A DNA stretch of 64,000 bases, from contig NC_040013.1 of assembly GCF_000972845.2 (NCBI RefSeq), positions 6,254,550 through 6,318,549 of the forward strand. Reading direction: 5' to 3'. The position numbers and the translations under genes are program-made. This DNA comes from Larimichthys crocea. Its lineage: Eukaryota > Chordata > Actinopteri > Sciaenidae. Each line of letters begins with the position of its first letter. Positions within the stretch are counted from its first letter, which is position 1. Below, piece after piece: positions 32,346 to 46,588 of the stretch. The notes below the pieces were generated by a model that worked only from the letters and a program-made list of their open reading frames with translations, had not been told where the DNA came from and did not search any database.

Positions 32346-32984
32346 GTTGCGAGCTAGGACTGGGCTGGGGCTTTGTTTGTCTCACCGGCTTACCGTAAGG
32401 ATCGGTGTAGAGGCGCAGCGGGATTTAATCAGGACAGGCCAATTGTGACATCAGTTAATGTTAGTGGCGCGGTTCAGATCACTACACTTAAGTGGTACTA
32501 CCACAGTATGATAATACTCCAAGGAAGTTAATAAAAGTACCAAAGTTCGAAAAGATATGGAAACCATTTAATATGTTTGTTAATGGTATTGATTTAGCAA
32601 ATGATAATGAGGAGGAATAAGTAGTCATGTAAACCTTACAACAGGACTAAATACAAATTTAATAAAATAAAAAATAAATTCAAATACCCGCAACTGTATT
32701 AAGCCCTTAAGTTACGCATAAAATGTTAGTGATGTGTGTATGTAATGGTTGTTTGTTTGTTCGGTTTTGTTCTGTTTATGACACTTGTACCATAACAGGT
32801 GCTTTCGATGGAGCACAGACCTACATATTTGATATAACGACATGTATGTCTATACAAGTGTATGTGTATGTAAGAAAATGTTAATAAATATATTGTTAAA
32901 AAGTTCAATAAAATCCTACTTAACAGGTACATCACTTATTATTGGATCATTATTACTAAAGTGATCACATGTAAGCATCATTTA

Positions 32985-33030
<46 letters not shown>

Positions 33031-33250
33031 GTACATTTATTTCACAGGCACCTTTCTGTCACCCAGGGACACCTTACAATAAATGAGAGTAGACAGCAAA
33101 TAACAGAAACAAACAAAAATAACCATAAATGTATATCAAATTACAATAATATTAAGAACATTAAAAACAGGTTAAAATAGGACAATGCAATTGAATCAGA
33201 TTTAAAAGGCTATTTTAGGTGGGTTTTAAGTGCAGATTTGAATTGTAAGA
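32985..33250. repeat. AAT microsatellite with adjoining dispersed repeat fragment
   Basis: A pure (AAT)n run at 32985-33030 is followed by tacatttatttcacaggcac and gggacaccttacaataa. That resembles a repeat common in fish genomes, often ending in an AAT/ATT tract. Family assignment is by recalled appearance. Confidence 0.5.
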
Positions 33251-36200
33251 ATGTTATAGCTATTTGAGGTGTAGCTAATTGTATCTACTTTATAAAAGTA
33301 CCCAACTAAGTAAAAAGTACCATAAAGTACAAATAACCCAATAGGTACTATGAGAAAGGTAATATTTCTACTTTATGTTTATTATTGAGGTCACAGTGGG
33401 TGGGTGGTGTTGTACTGGAGTGCATTATTATAAAAATGCATTGTTTTAAAACTCAAAGATCTGATTTATTTGAATGCTTTACTCTCTCCTGTATGTAAAT
33501 GTGGTGGCCAAATTTATTAGAAACTCTTTATTTCTTAGAAATATAATGCAGTCCAGTCCAACTACAATCTCAGTAATAAACACTGAGTGAAATGAATACC
33601 TCTCTGGCAGTGTCATTCAAAACTGGGCTTTATTATCTGCTACTGGAACAAATTAGATTGTGCAAGTCTCTATATATAGACACGTTGTACATGGAAATAC
33701 CTGTTTGGGCTTGGCTTGTGATGCCGATATGAAATGAGTGTTATTCTTCCTTCTTCTCTGTCTGCCTTTATGAAAGGGATTTGGAGATTTGGAGGCAGCA
33801 TAAAAATAAGGGCAAAGGTAAATAAACAGGGAGGGTTGAACCTATGTTACACAACAGTTATGTGAGATTTGCTTTTGGCAGATGTTGAGGCTGATAAGGA
33901 GAAGGTGAGGCGAGACTCAGTAGGCTTAGAAGTGTAAACACACAGAGATTACAGTGTCTCTTACTGAACATGATGACGTAGTCAACCAGTAAAGGAAGTT
34001 GATTTATATGATTTATATTTGTCCAGTTAAACATCCACCAAACCCTTCTTTCTTTTTCTCTATTCTTTTCTTCCCGAGTCACGTAAGCCAAGGAGAGGGT
34101 AGAAAATCCTTCATGTCAGTTTGTTGTCATACCTTGTATGAGCAGCAGGTGGGGAGGCAGGACTACAAACTGATCTGTCTTAACTTCTGCTGAGCTGTTC
34201 CTCTTTTCTCGCACTACTTCATCTCCTGTCACACAGGTTGAATAAAGGAAAATCCCATATTTTCAGTTCCATATTTAATTGCAACCCATTGCTGTAATGT
34301 ATTTTGCAACATTTGGGAAATGTTTTGTGATATCAGAAATAGGAGTTCCCGTGTTGTTGCATTACAAAATCAATGGAAAAAAACTCCTTTCATTTCCTGA
34401 AAATCTGCTACTGGGGAAAAGTACAGCTTGTGTGAAAAACATGTCATCTGCCCCTTATTGTTTGAATAAAATCATTACAATATAGTAATACTGTATATAG
34501 GGTGTGTGTGGCACTGTATATCTTCTTTCTCTACTTTGCTCTCTTGCACTTTGCTCACATATGAACACAGGCGAGTCAACCATGTAATTATCTACCATTT
34601 ATATCTCGGGCTCTTTACTCTTCTCCTCCTCTACATCATTCTTCTCTCTCCTCTCTCGTATGTGCATTACAAGCCTCTTGTGGGATTAGAAACAAAATGA
34701 GTCTGTTTTGCAGTAAGTGACACTTGAGCAGGAGGAGCGGACTGTTTTTGTGGGAAATGTGACTGCGATTCAAGGCCATGTGATGCAGCTTCTCTCTCAG
34801 TCAGTGTATCCAAATAGAACTAATGTGAGTTTCTAAGCTTAGACAAACATGCAGCGTCCGCACAGTCAGTTTTTCATGCGCTGGTGTAAGGATGGAGCAG
34901 CTCTAGAGAAAAACTGTTGAGACTTGCCTCTTTTGAACTCTATTTTTAGGAGGGATTAGAGAAATAATACATGGGAATTCTCTTCTTGTTTGAGTTTCGT
35001 GAACCGTACAGTACACACAGTTAACCCACAGGTGCACACAGGCACACTGACAACACACAGGTACACTGTTATCCCATAGGTACACACACCTGAACTCGGG
35101 TACACACAGTAACATACATGTAAGTGAATTTAAGCCATGTATGCACTAATTTGTAGCATTTCACATCCATAAAACTACAATCCATAAAAATGTGAATCTG
35201 ATTTTACAGTTTCTAATACAAGTAGGATCCTTTTCACACACATACCTGCACTCATGTACAGCGAGTGTGTGTGTTTATGTATAAATCTGCTGGATTTGAG
35301 TGAAATCTGAAGGAGCCATACAATTAGCATCCATTTATATCTCCCTGTACCAACCTCGCCCTGCCTCCCTGCCCCTCATCTGGCGGTTATTTTGGGAAAC
35401 GTAGGCGTATGCACTCCCACACTGTCTCCAAACCACCACTCAGTGTGTGTGGCTGTTTGAGAGCAAACGCTGCAGCGTTTCCAAGCGGCTCCCAAAATGT
35501 TCCTTCCAATTTAATGCCAGGACACTGCCTGTCTGCCTCAGCTTCACTCACTGTCCTTTCAAAATATTTTCCCCTCTGTGCGGACCTGCGACTCTCAGTC
35601 TGTGTGGGAGCTGAGGAAGATGCACAGCAGGTTTTGAACTATATGAAGTGGGAGAGCTTAGAGAGAAGAAAAGAAAGTTGGTGTCAAAATAACAAGAGGA
35701 TGATTTGGTTTCCAGATTAAAAAAAAGAAAAAAAGATTAGAAGCATACCTGAAACCCAGACTGTGGAGAGAGAGAGAGAGAAACGCAGACAAAGGAGCTG
35801 AATAAGCAACAGATGAAGGATGAAAAGTAAAGGCAGACCAAGAGATGAGAGTCTGAGAGTGCAGAGAGAGAGAATTAAAATAATAGAGAAGCAGAAAAGG
35901 TGGCAGTGAATGTAAAACTCTTAGAGCACTGCCAGACAGAATTCAGAGGAATGGCGTACGAGACAAGAACATGGAAAGAGCAAACACTCCTCCAGCACGC
36001 ACATTCGACTGGAGCCCTTTCCTCATTGCTCTCTGTACATGCTCATTATTCGGACCGCTCCCTCCCTGTATAACTAAGTCACTCTGTGATCACAAGGCTG
36101 ACATATGGCAGCGTTCTAATTTCATCCACTCCACCCTTGTGCAGCCTTGCCTGTCTTATAACCCAGCTCTTCTTAAACTAAAGGTTTGGACTAAAAATGA

Positions 36201-36579
36201 CTTGCTGTCTTTTTTCTCTGGTGGATAAAAATTCAAAAATACACACCTCGACAAGACATTTAATCCAGGACTGGTGTTGAAATCTTTCTTATCTTATGAC
36301 AAGTGAAAAATCTGTCATAGTGTTAAGAAAACTCTCCTTTCCCCATAGCAAATAAAGTTGTGTTTCAAGAAGCTAGTTTTATTTTAACCTAGCTCTGTAT
36401 TTTTGGAAAATTTCAGGAGTTAGATACAAAAGTCATTATCACCCTCATGTAATACCAAGCTTAGCATAAAGACTGTAAACAGAACAAAACAGCTTTCCTG
36501 TCTCTGTCAAAGGGTAAATTAACTTCTAAAGCTCACTAATTAACATGTTATATTGTGTTTTTTAGTTTGTGCATAAACC

Positions 36580-36850
36580 AAAGTGTAAAAATGAGCCGTT
36601 ATGGGGAAGTCACTGCTCCCGGACAAGAAATAGTCCTTTACATAATCACCTGTAAAACTGCATTTTTCCAGTTCAGTTTTTGTATGTATTAAATTAATGA
36701 TATAACACATTAATTACTGAGCTTTAGGTGCTGGTAGATGTTACCTTTAGACAGAGCCAGACTAACTGTTTCCCCACCTCAATCTATAAACTAAGCTAAA
36801 TTAACTGCCCCCTGGCTGTAGCTTTATATTTAGTGGACATACACAAGAAT
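36580..36850 (+). repeat. dispersed repeat family 2, copy 1
   Basis: Shares with 41715-41935 the ordered words aatgagcc, tcactg, caagaaa, agtttttgta, tgagcttt and gacagagccag at similar spacing, same strand. It continues into aactaagctaaattaactg and ctgtagcttta. The type of element is not determined. Confidence 0.6.
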
Positions 36851-38205
36851 GATATCTTCACATCTCACACCATTCCTCTACAGAAATGGATTATGAAATA
36901 GACAAAACACCAAGTCCTGGCTTGGCTGGAGGTTAAAAAAAAAAAAAAAACAGGTTAAAACTGTAATTAACCCCTGCCTTGACTCAGGTCTGTTCACTAG
37001 CTCGTCATCTAGCAAGCCACACATACAATCTCCTGTCCTGCCCCTTTTCAACCTTCTAATGTCATCAATTATGGTTTGGCTGTTTTCATGTGGTTGGAGT
37101 GGTATGTGTGCACTCAGAGAGCTAATGTAGATATACATGCTGGTCTGAAACATATGTTTTCCATATGTGAACTTTAAGTGCTACACAGGTGCATGTCTGT
37201 CATTATAGAGTCTAATGTTAGTTAATGTATAGCTGTAGTCTTTTTCCACACATAAACTGCCCTTGCACTGAATCAGGTGGTGGAAACAAGATTATACGTT
37301 GGATGTAATATCCTGTTTCTCAGTCCCTTCACCTTCATTTCAGCTCTTCCTGGAGTATATTGACTATAAAGAGAGATATCATATATCAACAGTGGCTATA
37401 TAGTCATCACAATAAAGTCATTATCACAATGCTGCTTTAATTGTCTGCAGTTAATTCAGCTTTTGTTGGCTAATCAGTTTACGTTTATCGCTGTGAATCC
37501 CTGCCTGCAGCAAAACACATTTTCATGCTTCACTTAGTTATCATGATATTGCTGCCATACATTACAGTGCCATACAGTAAAGCCATTTCCAACGCCCTTG
37601 GCCAGTTAAACCATCATTTACTGTAACTGTAATTTACTGAAGTCTTTAATCAGCATAGTGAGCGAATTTAATCGTAAATACATTTGACATATTACTTTTA
37701 GTAAACATGGACTTTTTACATGACACAATTCACTGATAAGTTATGAATATAGTTTGCTGGTATTTTTTTGTTTTACACATTATTGGCTGTGTAGTTTAAA
37801 AAAAAGATCTAACTCATGTAAGGGTACACTAGCCAATCAGTGTTCAGAGTGAACACAGGAGAACCAATCAAGTTCAACCTCTTTATTTTGTCACATCCCT
37901 GTTCTGGAGAGATCGCAAAATAATGTGCAATCAGAAGTTTTTAAGCCTTAAATTGATACTTTCATTGAAGGTGTTGTGACGCTCAAAAATAAGTTACATT
38001 TATAATCTCATTTGACTTTGGCATTTTTTTTGTCAACTGCACACTAGCATCACAGACAAATAGTTTGATATATTGAGTAACACAGCTCATGCTAACATTT
38101 GTGAGAATTAATGTTGACATTAAAATCTGTGATGAAGAACTGTTACTGTGATAATTTTAGACACGACAGCAATAGAGGCTAGAATCTTAATATGTAGGAA
38201 TTCCA

Positions 38206-38310
38206 TTAAAGGTCCAGTGTGTAGGATTTAGTGCCCCTAGTGGTGAAGTTGCAGATTGCAACCAAATGAATACTCTTCACGCCTCACCCTCTTCTTCCAG
38301 GTATGTAGAA
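38206..38310 (+). mobile_element. fragment of piggyBac-like MITE family
   Basis: Starts TTAA|AGGTCCAGTGTGTAGGATTT, the reverse complement of the right end of the element at 12973-13096, and continues with ctagtggtgaagttgcagat. No matching right end was found, so it is truncated or diverged. Confidence 0.6.
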
Positions 38311-39993
38311 AAAACTCAGGCTGTGAAACTCACATAAAAAAAGCAAAAGTCCATATCTAGATAGAAGAAATTGCTCTCTAATATTTTGGTATTATATATT
38401 ATCAGTGCCTTTAGGACGCCTATCCACCTGCTGGTCACAGGCAGTGTATCGTAACAAATGATGCTGATGGTCCGTATAACAATCATTAGGTCAGCTGACA
38501 CTTCTTCCTCTGCTCCATGCCTGTTTTCCTTCCCATCTCTAACAGGAAGGTTGGGTCATCCATCCTCCTTAAAGATTTTATTTGTTTTGTCTTGACAGTG
38601 ATGAGAGGCAGGAAATTGGATGGAAAGGCACGACACGGTGCAAAACAAGACGCATTTTCAGCCCTGATGAGAGTACACGGTATTTGCATTAGTAGATTTG
38701 TCTTCCTCATTGCCTTAATCCTCTTTCCCATCTTTCTCATTTCACCTACTGACAGCCTCCTAACATTTTCCCCTTTTATTCTTTTATTATCTCTCTTCTT
38801 CCGTGTCCCTGCCCTTACACGTTCATTACTTTTCGTCCATCTATGCATTTCTCTTATTTCATCTCTCTCCCACCCATGTCTGCACCATGCTCTCTCTTTC
38901 TCTGTCTACGTCTCTTTCTTACTTTCAATTCTGCCTCCCGTTTCTCTCTCTCCCATCCTTTTTCTTCCCCCCTTTGTGTATCTGGGTTGCTGACTGAACT
39001 AGTTCATGTGGAGCTTGCTAGCTGATGGCGTCATTGCTCCTGTTTAATTGATGTTGTTTGATAGAAACAAGCTGCTTGTTGGACTCAGTCAGGTGGTAAC
39101 TAAAGCTTAAGAGCCTGACCAGAAACTAGAACAAGCTAAAAAATCAAAAAGCAAGTCAAACTTTTTATTTATTTTTTAAATTCTTTTGGGTGACTGTGAT
39201 TTCACATTTTGACTTTTTGGAGATGAAAGTTTTCAATCACATAAAATGCTCTAATTCATTAGAGATTACACTTCACCGTCTCACACCATGTGCAACTTCT
39301 GCTTTAGTTTTCTTTGCAAAGTTAAAAAAGTAAAAAAAACGTTAAGGGAGCGGCACAATTACATTAAGAAACCATTGAATGCTAATGAGACCTTATACTC
39401 ACTGCTGGCTGCAGCCAGCCACAGTCAGCAGAACAGAAATAGGATAAGTAACTGTTACATTAGCATAACAATACACATCTGCATAGAAATAATGAAATAA
39501 AGGCTTTGATAGATGGCCATCATTACAAGGAAAGGAATAGGAACACATTTGCCAATAACCCAATGTATTTTTCATCCCACTTCTGTTCCTTAAAGCCCTT
39601 TGTATTATTCAACTCTATCTCTGTGGGTCCAGTCCCTGCTGCAGGCTGTTGGACATTTCCATCAATACAAAATATCTACAAAGAGGGCTATATCCCAATT
39701 TTATAAAATTCTAATGCACAAAATGTTAACGTAACATAGACATACATACATATATATACACACACACATATATATATATATATATAAAAATGCAGTATGT
39801 GTGTGTCTGTTCACTTATGTGTGTGTGTGTTAGTGTCCGTGTGATATGAATCATAGTGAAAGGTCAGTATTGCTTGAGGAGAGAAGAGACAGAGGTGATG
39901 AATTGCACTTTGGGACCATTTTCCTTGCAACACTCCAGGTTATATTGAACTGGGTGAATGTGCGTGTACACAGAAAAAGGGTGCAGGTGCACG

Positions 39994-40032
<39 letters not shown>

Positions 40033-41714
40033 GTGAATATTTTGCACTTGTATGTGTTTGTTTTTATTTATTTATTTTCGTAGTTTAGTCAATCTAGTGT
40101 ATGTGTCTGTGAGTTACAGCATGAATGAAAACGCCAAGAATCAGATTCATTTATCATGAAATGCACCATTGCGTTTGAATTTTCTTGGGTAGAGTTGCAG
40201 AAAAACACACGTAATCCTTAAAGACGTTCTTATGGTAAAGTGGAACTTCCCCCTATGACTTGTTTCACACGCAGCAACTTCTCATTTATAACTTTTAGGG
40301 TAGAATTATGCAACAGCAACAAAGCTCAGATGAGAGGACAAAACTCCAACATGGTTACACAAAGAATATAATCATCATATCTGTGGTGAAGACATACATC
40401 ACTTCTTGTTTTTGTTGCTTACATTCAGTTTCAAGTGACAGCTCAGTGGTAATACAGGCGTCATCTGGTTCTCAGTGTGCGTTTTCATTTTCACATAATA
40501 AGATGAGGCAGGATACATGCAGGGATTCTGTCTTTGTGAGTGAGTGTGTGTTTGTCGTGGATTTGATTGGTTTCAGCCTCCTGATTAATCAGCAGTTCAA
40601 TTTCAACACTGATCAATAACCCAGCAGGCAGATGGAGGTGGTCCATACGTCTCATCTGAATCTCACTATCAAAAAGTTCATGTTTTCTGTAGATGCCCAC
40701 AGTCATGGAAGCTAGCGAGTGTGCGAGTGTTTACGTAACAGTACACCCCAGGGCCAGGTTAACACTTAGCAATCGACTTGTTGTTGTGCTTGATGATCAA
40801 CTAACGGCCAGAACGCCACAACGACAGATGCTTTGCTGCACATGGATGGCCGTTAGCGCTACAGTAATCTGAAGTGGACAGAAAACAATCACCGTGGGAG
40901 TGATGGCATGTGTCGGTTTCTGTGATTCTGAATCCATGTGTGTGGTTTCATGTTTGTGTGTCTGTGAGCGCATGCATCATGTCTGCATATTTTAGCTGGT
41001 GTCACGGAAAAACAGCGTAGTGTGGCAGTGACGCTCATCTTTTCCCTTTTCAAAATGATCAACGATCAATGCTCATTTGCTTGCAATCCTCCTCCTCATC
41101 ATTTAGTGTTTCACAGCTCCCTTATGGACCATACTCAGCATGACTTACATTGACACAATGAGTCTGAGGCGGCTCATGAATAATCAGGAGCCAACAAAGC
41201 TTTATAAGGTTAGAGATAAAGCAGAATGGCTTGATTAGTGGGTGACTATGTAATCATGTTCAATATTTGAGCTGTCTTGACGAGTACATGAGAGGATTCT
41301 GAAATGGGATTTGGGGAATCTGGCCTCTATTAGCCTTTTATTTACCAACTGTAGTCCCTAATCACACAAGCTCCTTTCCAGCAACACCCTGCTACAAAAT
41401 TATACCAGTCTGTGGTTGAATTTTATTTCTGCACCATATGGTACTCTTAGGAAAGCAGTAAAATTTGATATTCCAAGAAGTGAAAGTGATGTGACTGCAT
41501 AAAACTAGAAGTGGACAATGTTGTGAAATAGGTGGATGCTGGGACATGGAAACAGGGTCAAACAGTTATTGTTAGTTTTCATTTTTAATGGAATCTACTA
41601 GTAAAGTTGATGGTTGCAACACCCTTGCCTCACCCTCAAATTCATAGCGTGGGGAAGAAACTACAGTGGCTGCCAGTTTTTCATACAGCTTAAACAAAAC
41701 CTTTTAAAACTCAT

Positions 41715-41935
41715 AATATTAAATGAGCCATTACAGGAAACTCACTGGTCCTGGCCAAGAAAAAGTCTGGTACGTCCAACAACCAACTGTAACACTGCAA
41801 CTTTTAGCGTTTTAACACTTTAGTTTTTGTACAGCTTAAATAAATTAGATGTAAAATGCTAAAAAGTGAGCTTTGGATGTGCTTGCAGGTGAATTTAGTT
41901 ACACATGGACAGAGCCAGAGCTATTTCAAATCAGC
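41715..41935 (+). repeat. dispersed repeat family 2, copy 2
   Basis: Second copy of the repeat at 36580-36850, with the same ordered words and comparable spacing and about 70 percent visual similarity. It is preceded by unrelated sequence. Confidence 0.6.
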
Positions 41936-44900
41936 GTGAAGAAGAACTAACCTAGTTTTTAACTGGCTTTTGTGCCGCGCCAGAGTCTGTGGAATACCTG
42001 ACAGAGAGCAGCATGTGTTGTTCATCCAGGGATTGGCAACCTGAAAGCCTTGATACCAAGTTTTGCATTTGCAATTTGAGTGTGTATAGATGAACATTTG
42101 GAAGACTGCTTTCAGCTTGGCACCAGCTAACAGGCATCAACTCAAAATTAGTCTGTCCTTGGCTAATTAAAGTATGGCATTTCCGCACATGTGAATACTA
42201 CCATTATTTTTTTTTTTTTTGGAAAAAAATGATTTTGGTCTAGAAAGATTAATAAAATGATAACTTTGATTTCAAATTGTAAGTATATTATAGAAGAAAT
42301 GTACACCTAAAAATGTCTTGAACCATACCATATACCAACAGGCATAGAAGGTACCAGGTTGTGATCAGATAAAACGCTGAGAGAGCTTAAATGGCAAAAG
42401 GCATGTTATGTTTTTCACATTCAATGAATCTTTAATTAGAAGTAGTTTGAAAGCACGGCATCACAAAGTGTAAAACTGACATCAGACATAGTTTTGTGGA
42501 AAACCGTTTTGACCATAAACGCATGAGGAAACTGTAATAAGCCAATGAGGGAAATAGAGTCACAGTTGTAGTTTCCCACAAGGCTCAATACAATGAAATA
42601 AATAATAAAACATTAAAATATGAAGAAATGTTCAAATTAAATGGTCACTAGAACAGCGAGCGTGCATCCGTATAGCCTTGAACCAAACTATCTATGATTC
42701 ATGATTTCTTTGGACTAATCTCAAACTAACAGACCATATAAAAATAACATGAAACATAAACTTGAATCCTGTTTTAGTCTCAAGCTAAAGAACCAACTTA
42801 ATATTTCATGGAGAACAGCAATTATCTTCCAGGCAGATACGACTCACACTGCTGCTTTTTCAAAGACGCCTATGCGCTGTAGTAGAGTCGTCGCTTTTGG
42901 CTATTTTACAGTAGTATGACAGAAGGCTCTGCTTATTTTCTCATTGCCATAGAAACTGGGTAGAAACATATCTTTCTCTCAAGATATCACTGTGGTTTGT
43001 TTGGCACCACAGTAGTGAGGCAGGCAGACACACACTACGAGGCGATGGGGGGAGGGTTAATAGCCGCTGAATCTGTAATGCTTTGATGCTGTGCTGAGAG
43101 GAGGAAACACAGCAGAGTTGGGAGGCGAGCGATGGTACGTGGTGAAGTTCTCGGAATCTGAATAGGAGATATCAGGAATCTGGTACAATCACTGAAAACT
43201 TCATTATTGATAGAAGACTTTTGTCTATTAAAATTATTTCATTCATTTCATGTTTTACTTTGAAAGTATTTGGATTATGTTAATTTATTAACAAGCATCA
43301 TCCATCAGAAACCAGTGAGCCGTCATGTCTTCGTCGCTTGTCCACTGAGACCCTACAGCGATAAAGAAATTTCCAGCTGGGTGATATGAGTCGCTCAGTG
43401 CTTCATTTTAGAGCGGTTCATCAATGACTTGTAGCCTTCAGTATGCCCCGAATACACAATTCTGCATCTTAAAAAATTACTTTTGGTGTAAAACATTCTT
43501 TTTTTAAAAAAAGGAATAAAAATATTGGGAATATAGATTGTTGTTTGGCTGCTCTGGCAAGAAGGGATGTTTAAAACATCATGATTAAAGTCTTACTCCA
43601 TTGTCATCCAGTGTTTTTTTTCTTCTCTGAATCTTACTACGCGTGAACTAAAGAGTGAATTTCCAATCAACGTGTCCGATCAACCTAATGGCATATTGAG
43701 ATATGTCAAGCACAGCCTCATTTTGACTGCAGAAAGAAATTTAAAAAATGTATCTAAAAAATAATAAGAATAAAAACACAGTGTGAACTCTCCTTTGTAA
43801 GACTTAACAGACATAAGTGGAAGTCCACCAAATTAAACTACTTCATACTGACATGCATGTAAGGTGTCCTACATCGTCTACATGACTCAGCAGAGTTAAG
43901 ATCACAACTGTAGTCACTGTTAAAAGAAGTTGACGAGGACTGTCAGCAGGAAACAGGAAATAAGCAGCAGAACACATGTTAATGTTTTACATTTTGTTGA
44001 CCCATACACCCTTCCTCGTCATCGTTTCCTTCCTCTGTGGACTCATCACATTTTATCTTTTTCATCACTTGTTCAGCCACTGTACCACAGAGCTCCTTCA
44101 TGAAAATAGGCAGTTTATCATAGTTTATTATAAGTTGAGTCAGCATTCATCCTGTTAATGTTAAAATGTTACATCTCCACCAGAGCACCACATTTGAGAG
44201 CTGAAATGAATCCCAGAGTGAGTAACGTTCGAGTAACGTTTGGTAAAAGAGAGATTTCTTGACAATAATATACAGATATACAGCCTGCCCTATCTTTAAA
44301 AAAGAAAAAAAAAACAGAAAAGATGAAAGAGGCTGTAGCATCTTAATCTTTGTAATTATTCTGAAGCAAAAAAGAAAAAAAATTCCAATTTCCAAACACA
44401 AGCCACTGTGTTATTCATGAATAAAGAGCTTTAATACAAGCACAGTCATTCACAGAATGCTCAATTTTAATCATTTTTAGACTTCACTCCCCTCATGAGT
44501 TATAATAGAAATCAGCGTGGGCGGTGGATGTGTTGGCATCTGTATGTCTGCACACGTGCTTGTGTGTGTGTGTTGTTCTTTCATGCGTCGGGGGCCCTGC
44601 TGTGTGTGCACGTGTGCCCAAATGTGTTTGTCCAGCTATGAATTTGAAGTTCTGCATTTAGCTGGAACGCATTTGGACGTGGATGGTTGTGTGTTCCCTC
44701 AGCATACGTAAGAGTCTGGCTGCGGTCGTTATTGTGTGCATGCTTGTGTGTGTGTGAGTGTGTGTTTGTGAGATGTCCCCTCAGGGTGTGAATTAGCTTG
44801 CGGTGTAAAGGCCATGCCTCACGCGGAGACAGAACTCTGATCAACTGTGTCGAAAAGACGGATAATGTAAAACTACTCCGCTCCTCTCTCATTATTTACA

Positions 44901-45732
44901 TTGACTCCAGCTCTCCTTCTCCCACTCCTCTATCATCACCCCCCACCGCCTTCCTCCTTTTCCTCATTTCTCTTCTCTGGCCTCCATCCTCGTCTTTCCT
45001 CCTCCTTGTCTTTCCTCATGTCCACTTTTCCAATGTTCTCGCTGCCCTTCTCTCCCTCATCCATCTCTCATCCCCATCTCATCAGAGGCGATCCTTCTTC
45101 ACCGCCTCCTCTGTAGAGGGGTGAGTTGAGGCGGAACAGCACTTATCTAATCCGCAAATAAATTCCCATCCAAACACAGAACTTTTAGGTCTCTGGTGAA
45201 ACACAATCACTGTTCAAGTCATAAGCACTGTCTGTCTGTGTTATGATGTTTTGAATTTTGTTTCTTGCTGATATTTGACCGGTTTTCAGGTGGAGTTTTG
45301 AGGGTTTCCCCCCCAAAAAATGTAGACTCGTCCAGTAATCGGCAACTAATTTGATGATTTATTGATTGTTTTATGCCTTTATTAGAAATTAAAGAGATGA
45401 CAAGTAATTAGGGGATGAAAGGTTCTTGTTTCAGATGCAAGCAAGAGATGTTGCATTACCTTAAAGAGAGAATTCATTTTTTTGGAAGTGGGGTTGTATG
45501 AAGTACTGATATACATCGTCGGTATGTTTCCTGCAGAGTGGTCCCAGGAGAAGCTGAAAAGAGTCCTGGCATGGAAGTAGAGCAAAGCAGTGCTGTGGAC
45601 AGGGTCAGCAGAAAAATGTGAAGAAAAAATATCAATATCTGTTTAATTGTACACTATGGTGAGCATATTCTCTCCACTTTTACCTGCCAGTAGAGCGGCT
45701 TTACTTTGGCACTACATTGCCTCAACTCACTT

Positions 45733-46010
45733 CGAGATTCAAGATTCAGGATTCAAGATTTCTTCACGAGCAAATCTCACAGATTAAAACACCACAGAAT
45801 AAATTACAAAAGAGGTGTAAACACAGTTAAATAAGTCAATGAATAAATGAATAAGCAGGTGCTACATTGAAATATTGCATATTATTATTTTTATTATCGC
45901 ACTTGGATTGTCTGATTTGAGAATTAGTGGGGTTTAGTGTTCAATAGTCTGATGGCAGTGAGGGTAGAAGCTTCTCACCCTCACTTTTATGTATGTATAT
46001 ATATATATAT
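45733..46010. repeat. dispersed repeat fragment, probable LINE-type 3' piece
   Basis: Starts with a gattcaagattcaggattca run and ends with gtgttcaatagtctgatggc and gtagaagcttctcaccctc. These words are typical of an abundant fish retroelement fragment. An AT microsatellite follows at 45990-46012. Confidence 0.4.
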
Positions 46011-46360
46011 ATAGGCTGCATATGATGTATTACTCCGCATATGTATCCCTCTAACTCTGAAAAAACATCTAGATTCCCAAATGTGTGAATTTTCTGCTTA
46101 TGTTTCCTTTATATGATTGTAGATTTTCTATTTTGAGGGTTTGGACTCATCAGACAAAGATACTACAACCCAAAGACATCTTTCACATCTTTCATAGATT
46201 ATTTGAGAAAATAATTTACAGTTTAAAATAATCGTTGGTTGCAGCTTGGTGAACTTTGCTCTTCCCTCGTCCATCCTCTTTTGTTATCGCACTTCTTCTT
46301 CTTTCACCTCTGCCGCCTTCCGCCTCTATGTGATCTGTGATCAGAGCAGGGGTGATGCTG

Positions 46361-46361
46361 C

Positions 46362-46408
<47 letters not shown>
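46361..46408. repeat. CA microsatellite
   Basis: 48-base (CA)n tract with one CG interruption. Confidence 0.95.
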
Positions 46409-46411
<3 letters not shown>

Positions 46412-46520
46412 ACAAACACACACAGTATTAGCCGCTGTCTCCTGTAGACCTTATCCCCCCACTTCAGCTCACATCAGCTCATCCTGCCTCAGTCTCTATC
46501 TCTTTTTTTTCTTTATCTGC

Positions 46521-46523
<3 letters not shown>

Positions 46524-46559
<36 letters not shown>

Positions 46560-46588
46560 CGCGGGTGAGAGAGAGAGAGAGAGAGACC
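46524..46588. repeat. compound TG-CG-GA microsatellite
   Basis: (TG)n passes directly into (GC)n and then (GA)n just before the CpG-rich block at 46589. All three parts alternate purine and pyrimidine or are purine-rich, so Z-DNA or triplex formation at this promoter edge is conceivable. Confidence 0.9.

Larger units (their letters stand above)
32346..46520. other. long intergenic region without supported genes
   Basis: I found no exon with recognisable protein similarity or matched splice sites in 14 kb. It contains an AAT microsatellite with a dispersed repeat fragment (32985-33250), two copies of another dispersed repeat (36580, 41715), a piggyBac-like fragment (38206), a repeat fragment at 45733, a pyrimidine-rich tract at 38700-38985 and another at 44895-45085. 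Conserved regulatory elements cannot be judged from one sequence. Confidence 0.5.

Noticed and set aside
38517..38993. 158-codon plus-strand frame
   Set aside because: Runs through a CT-rich tract; hydrophobic low-complexity translation with no family features or splice context.
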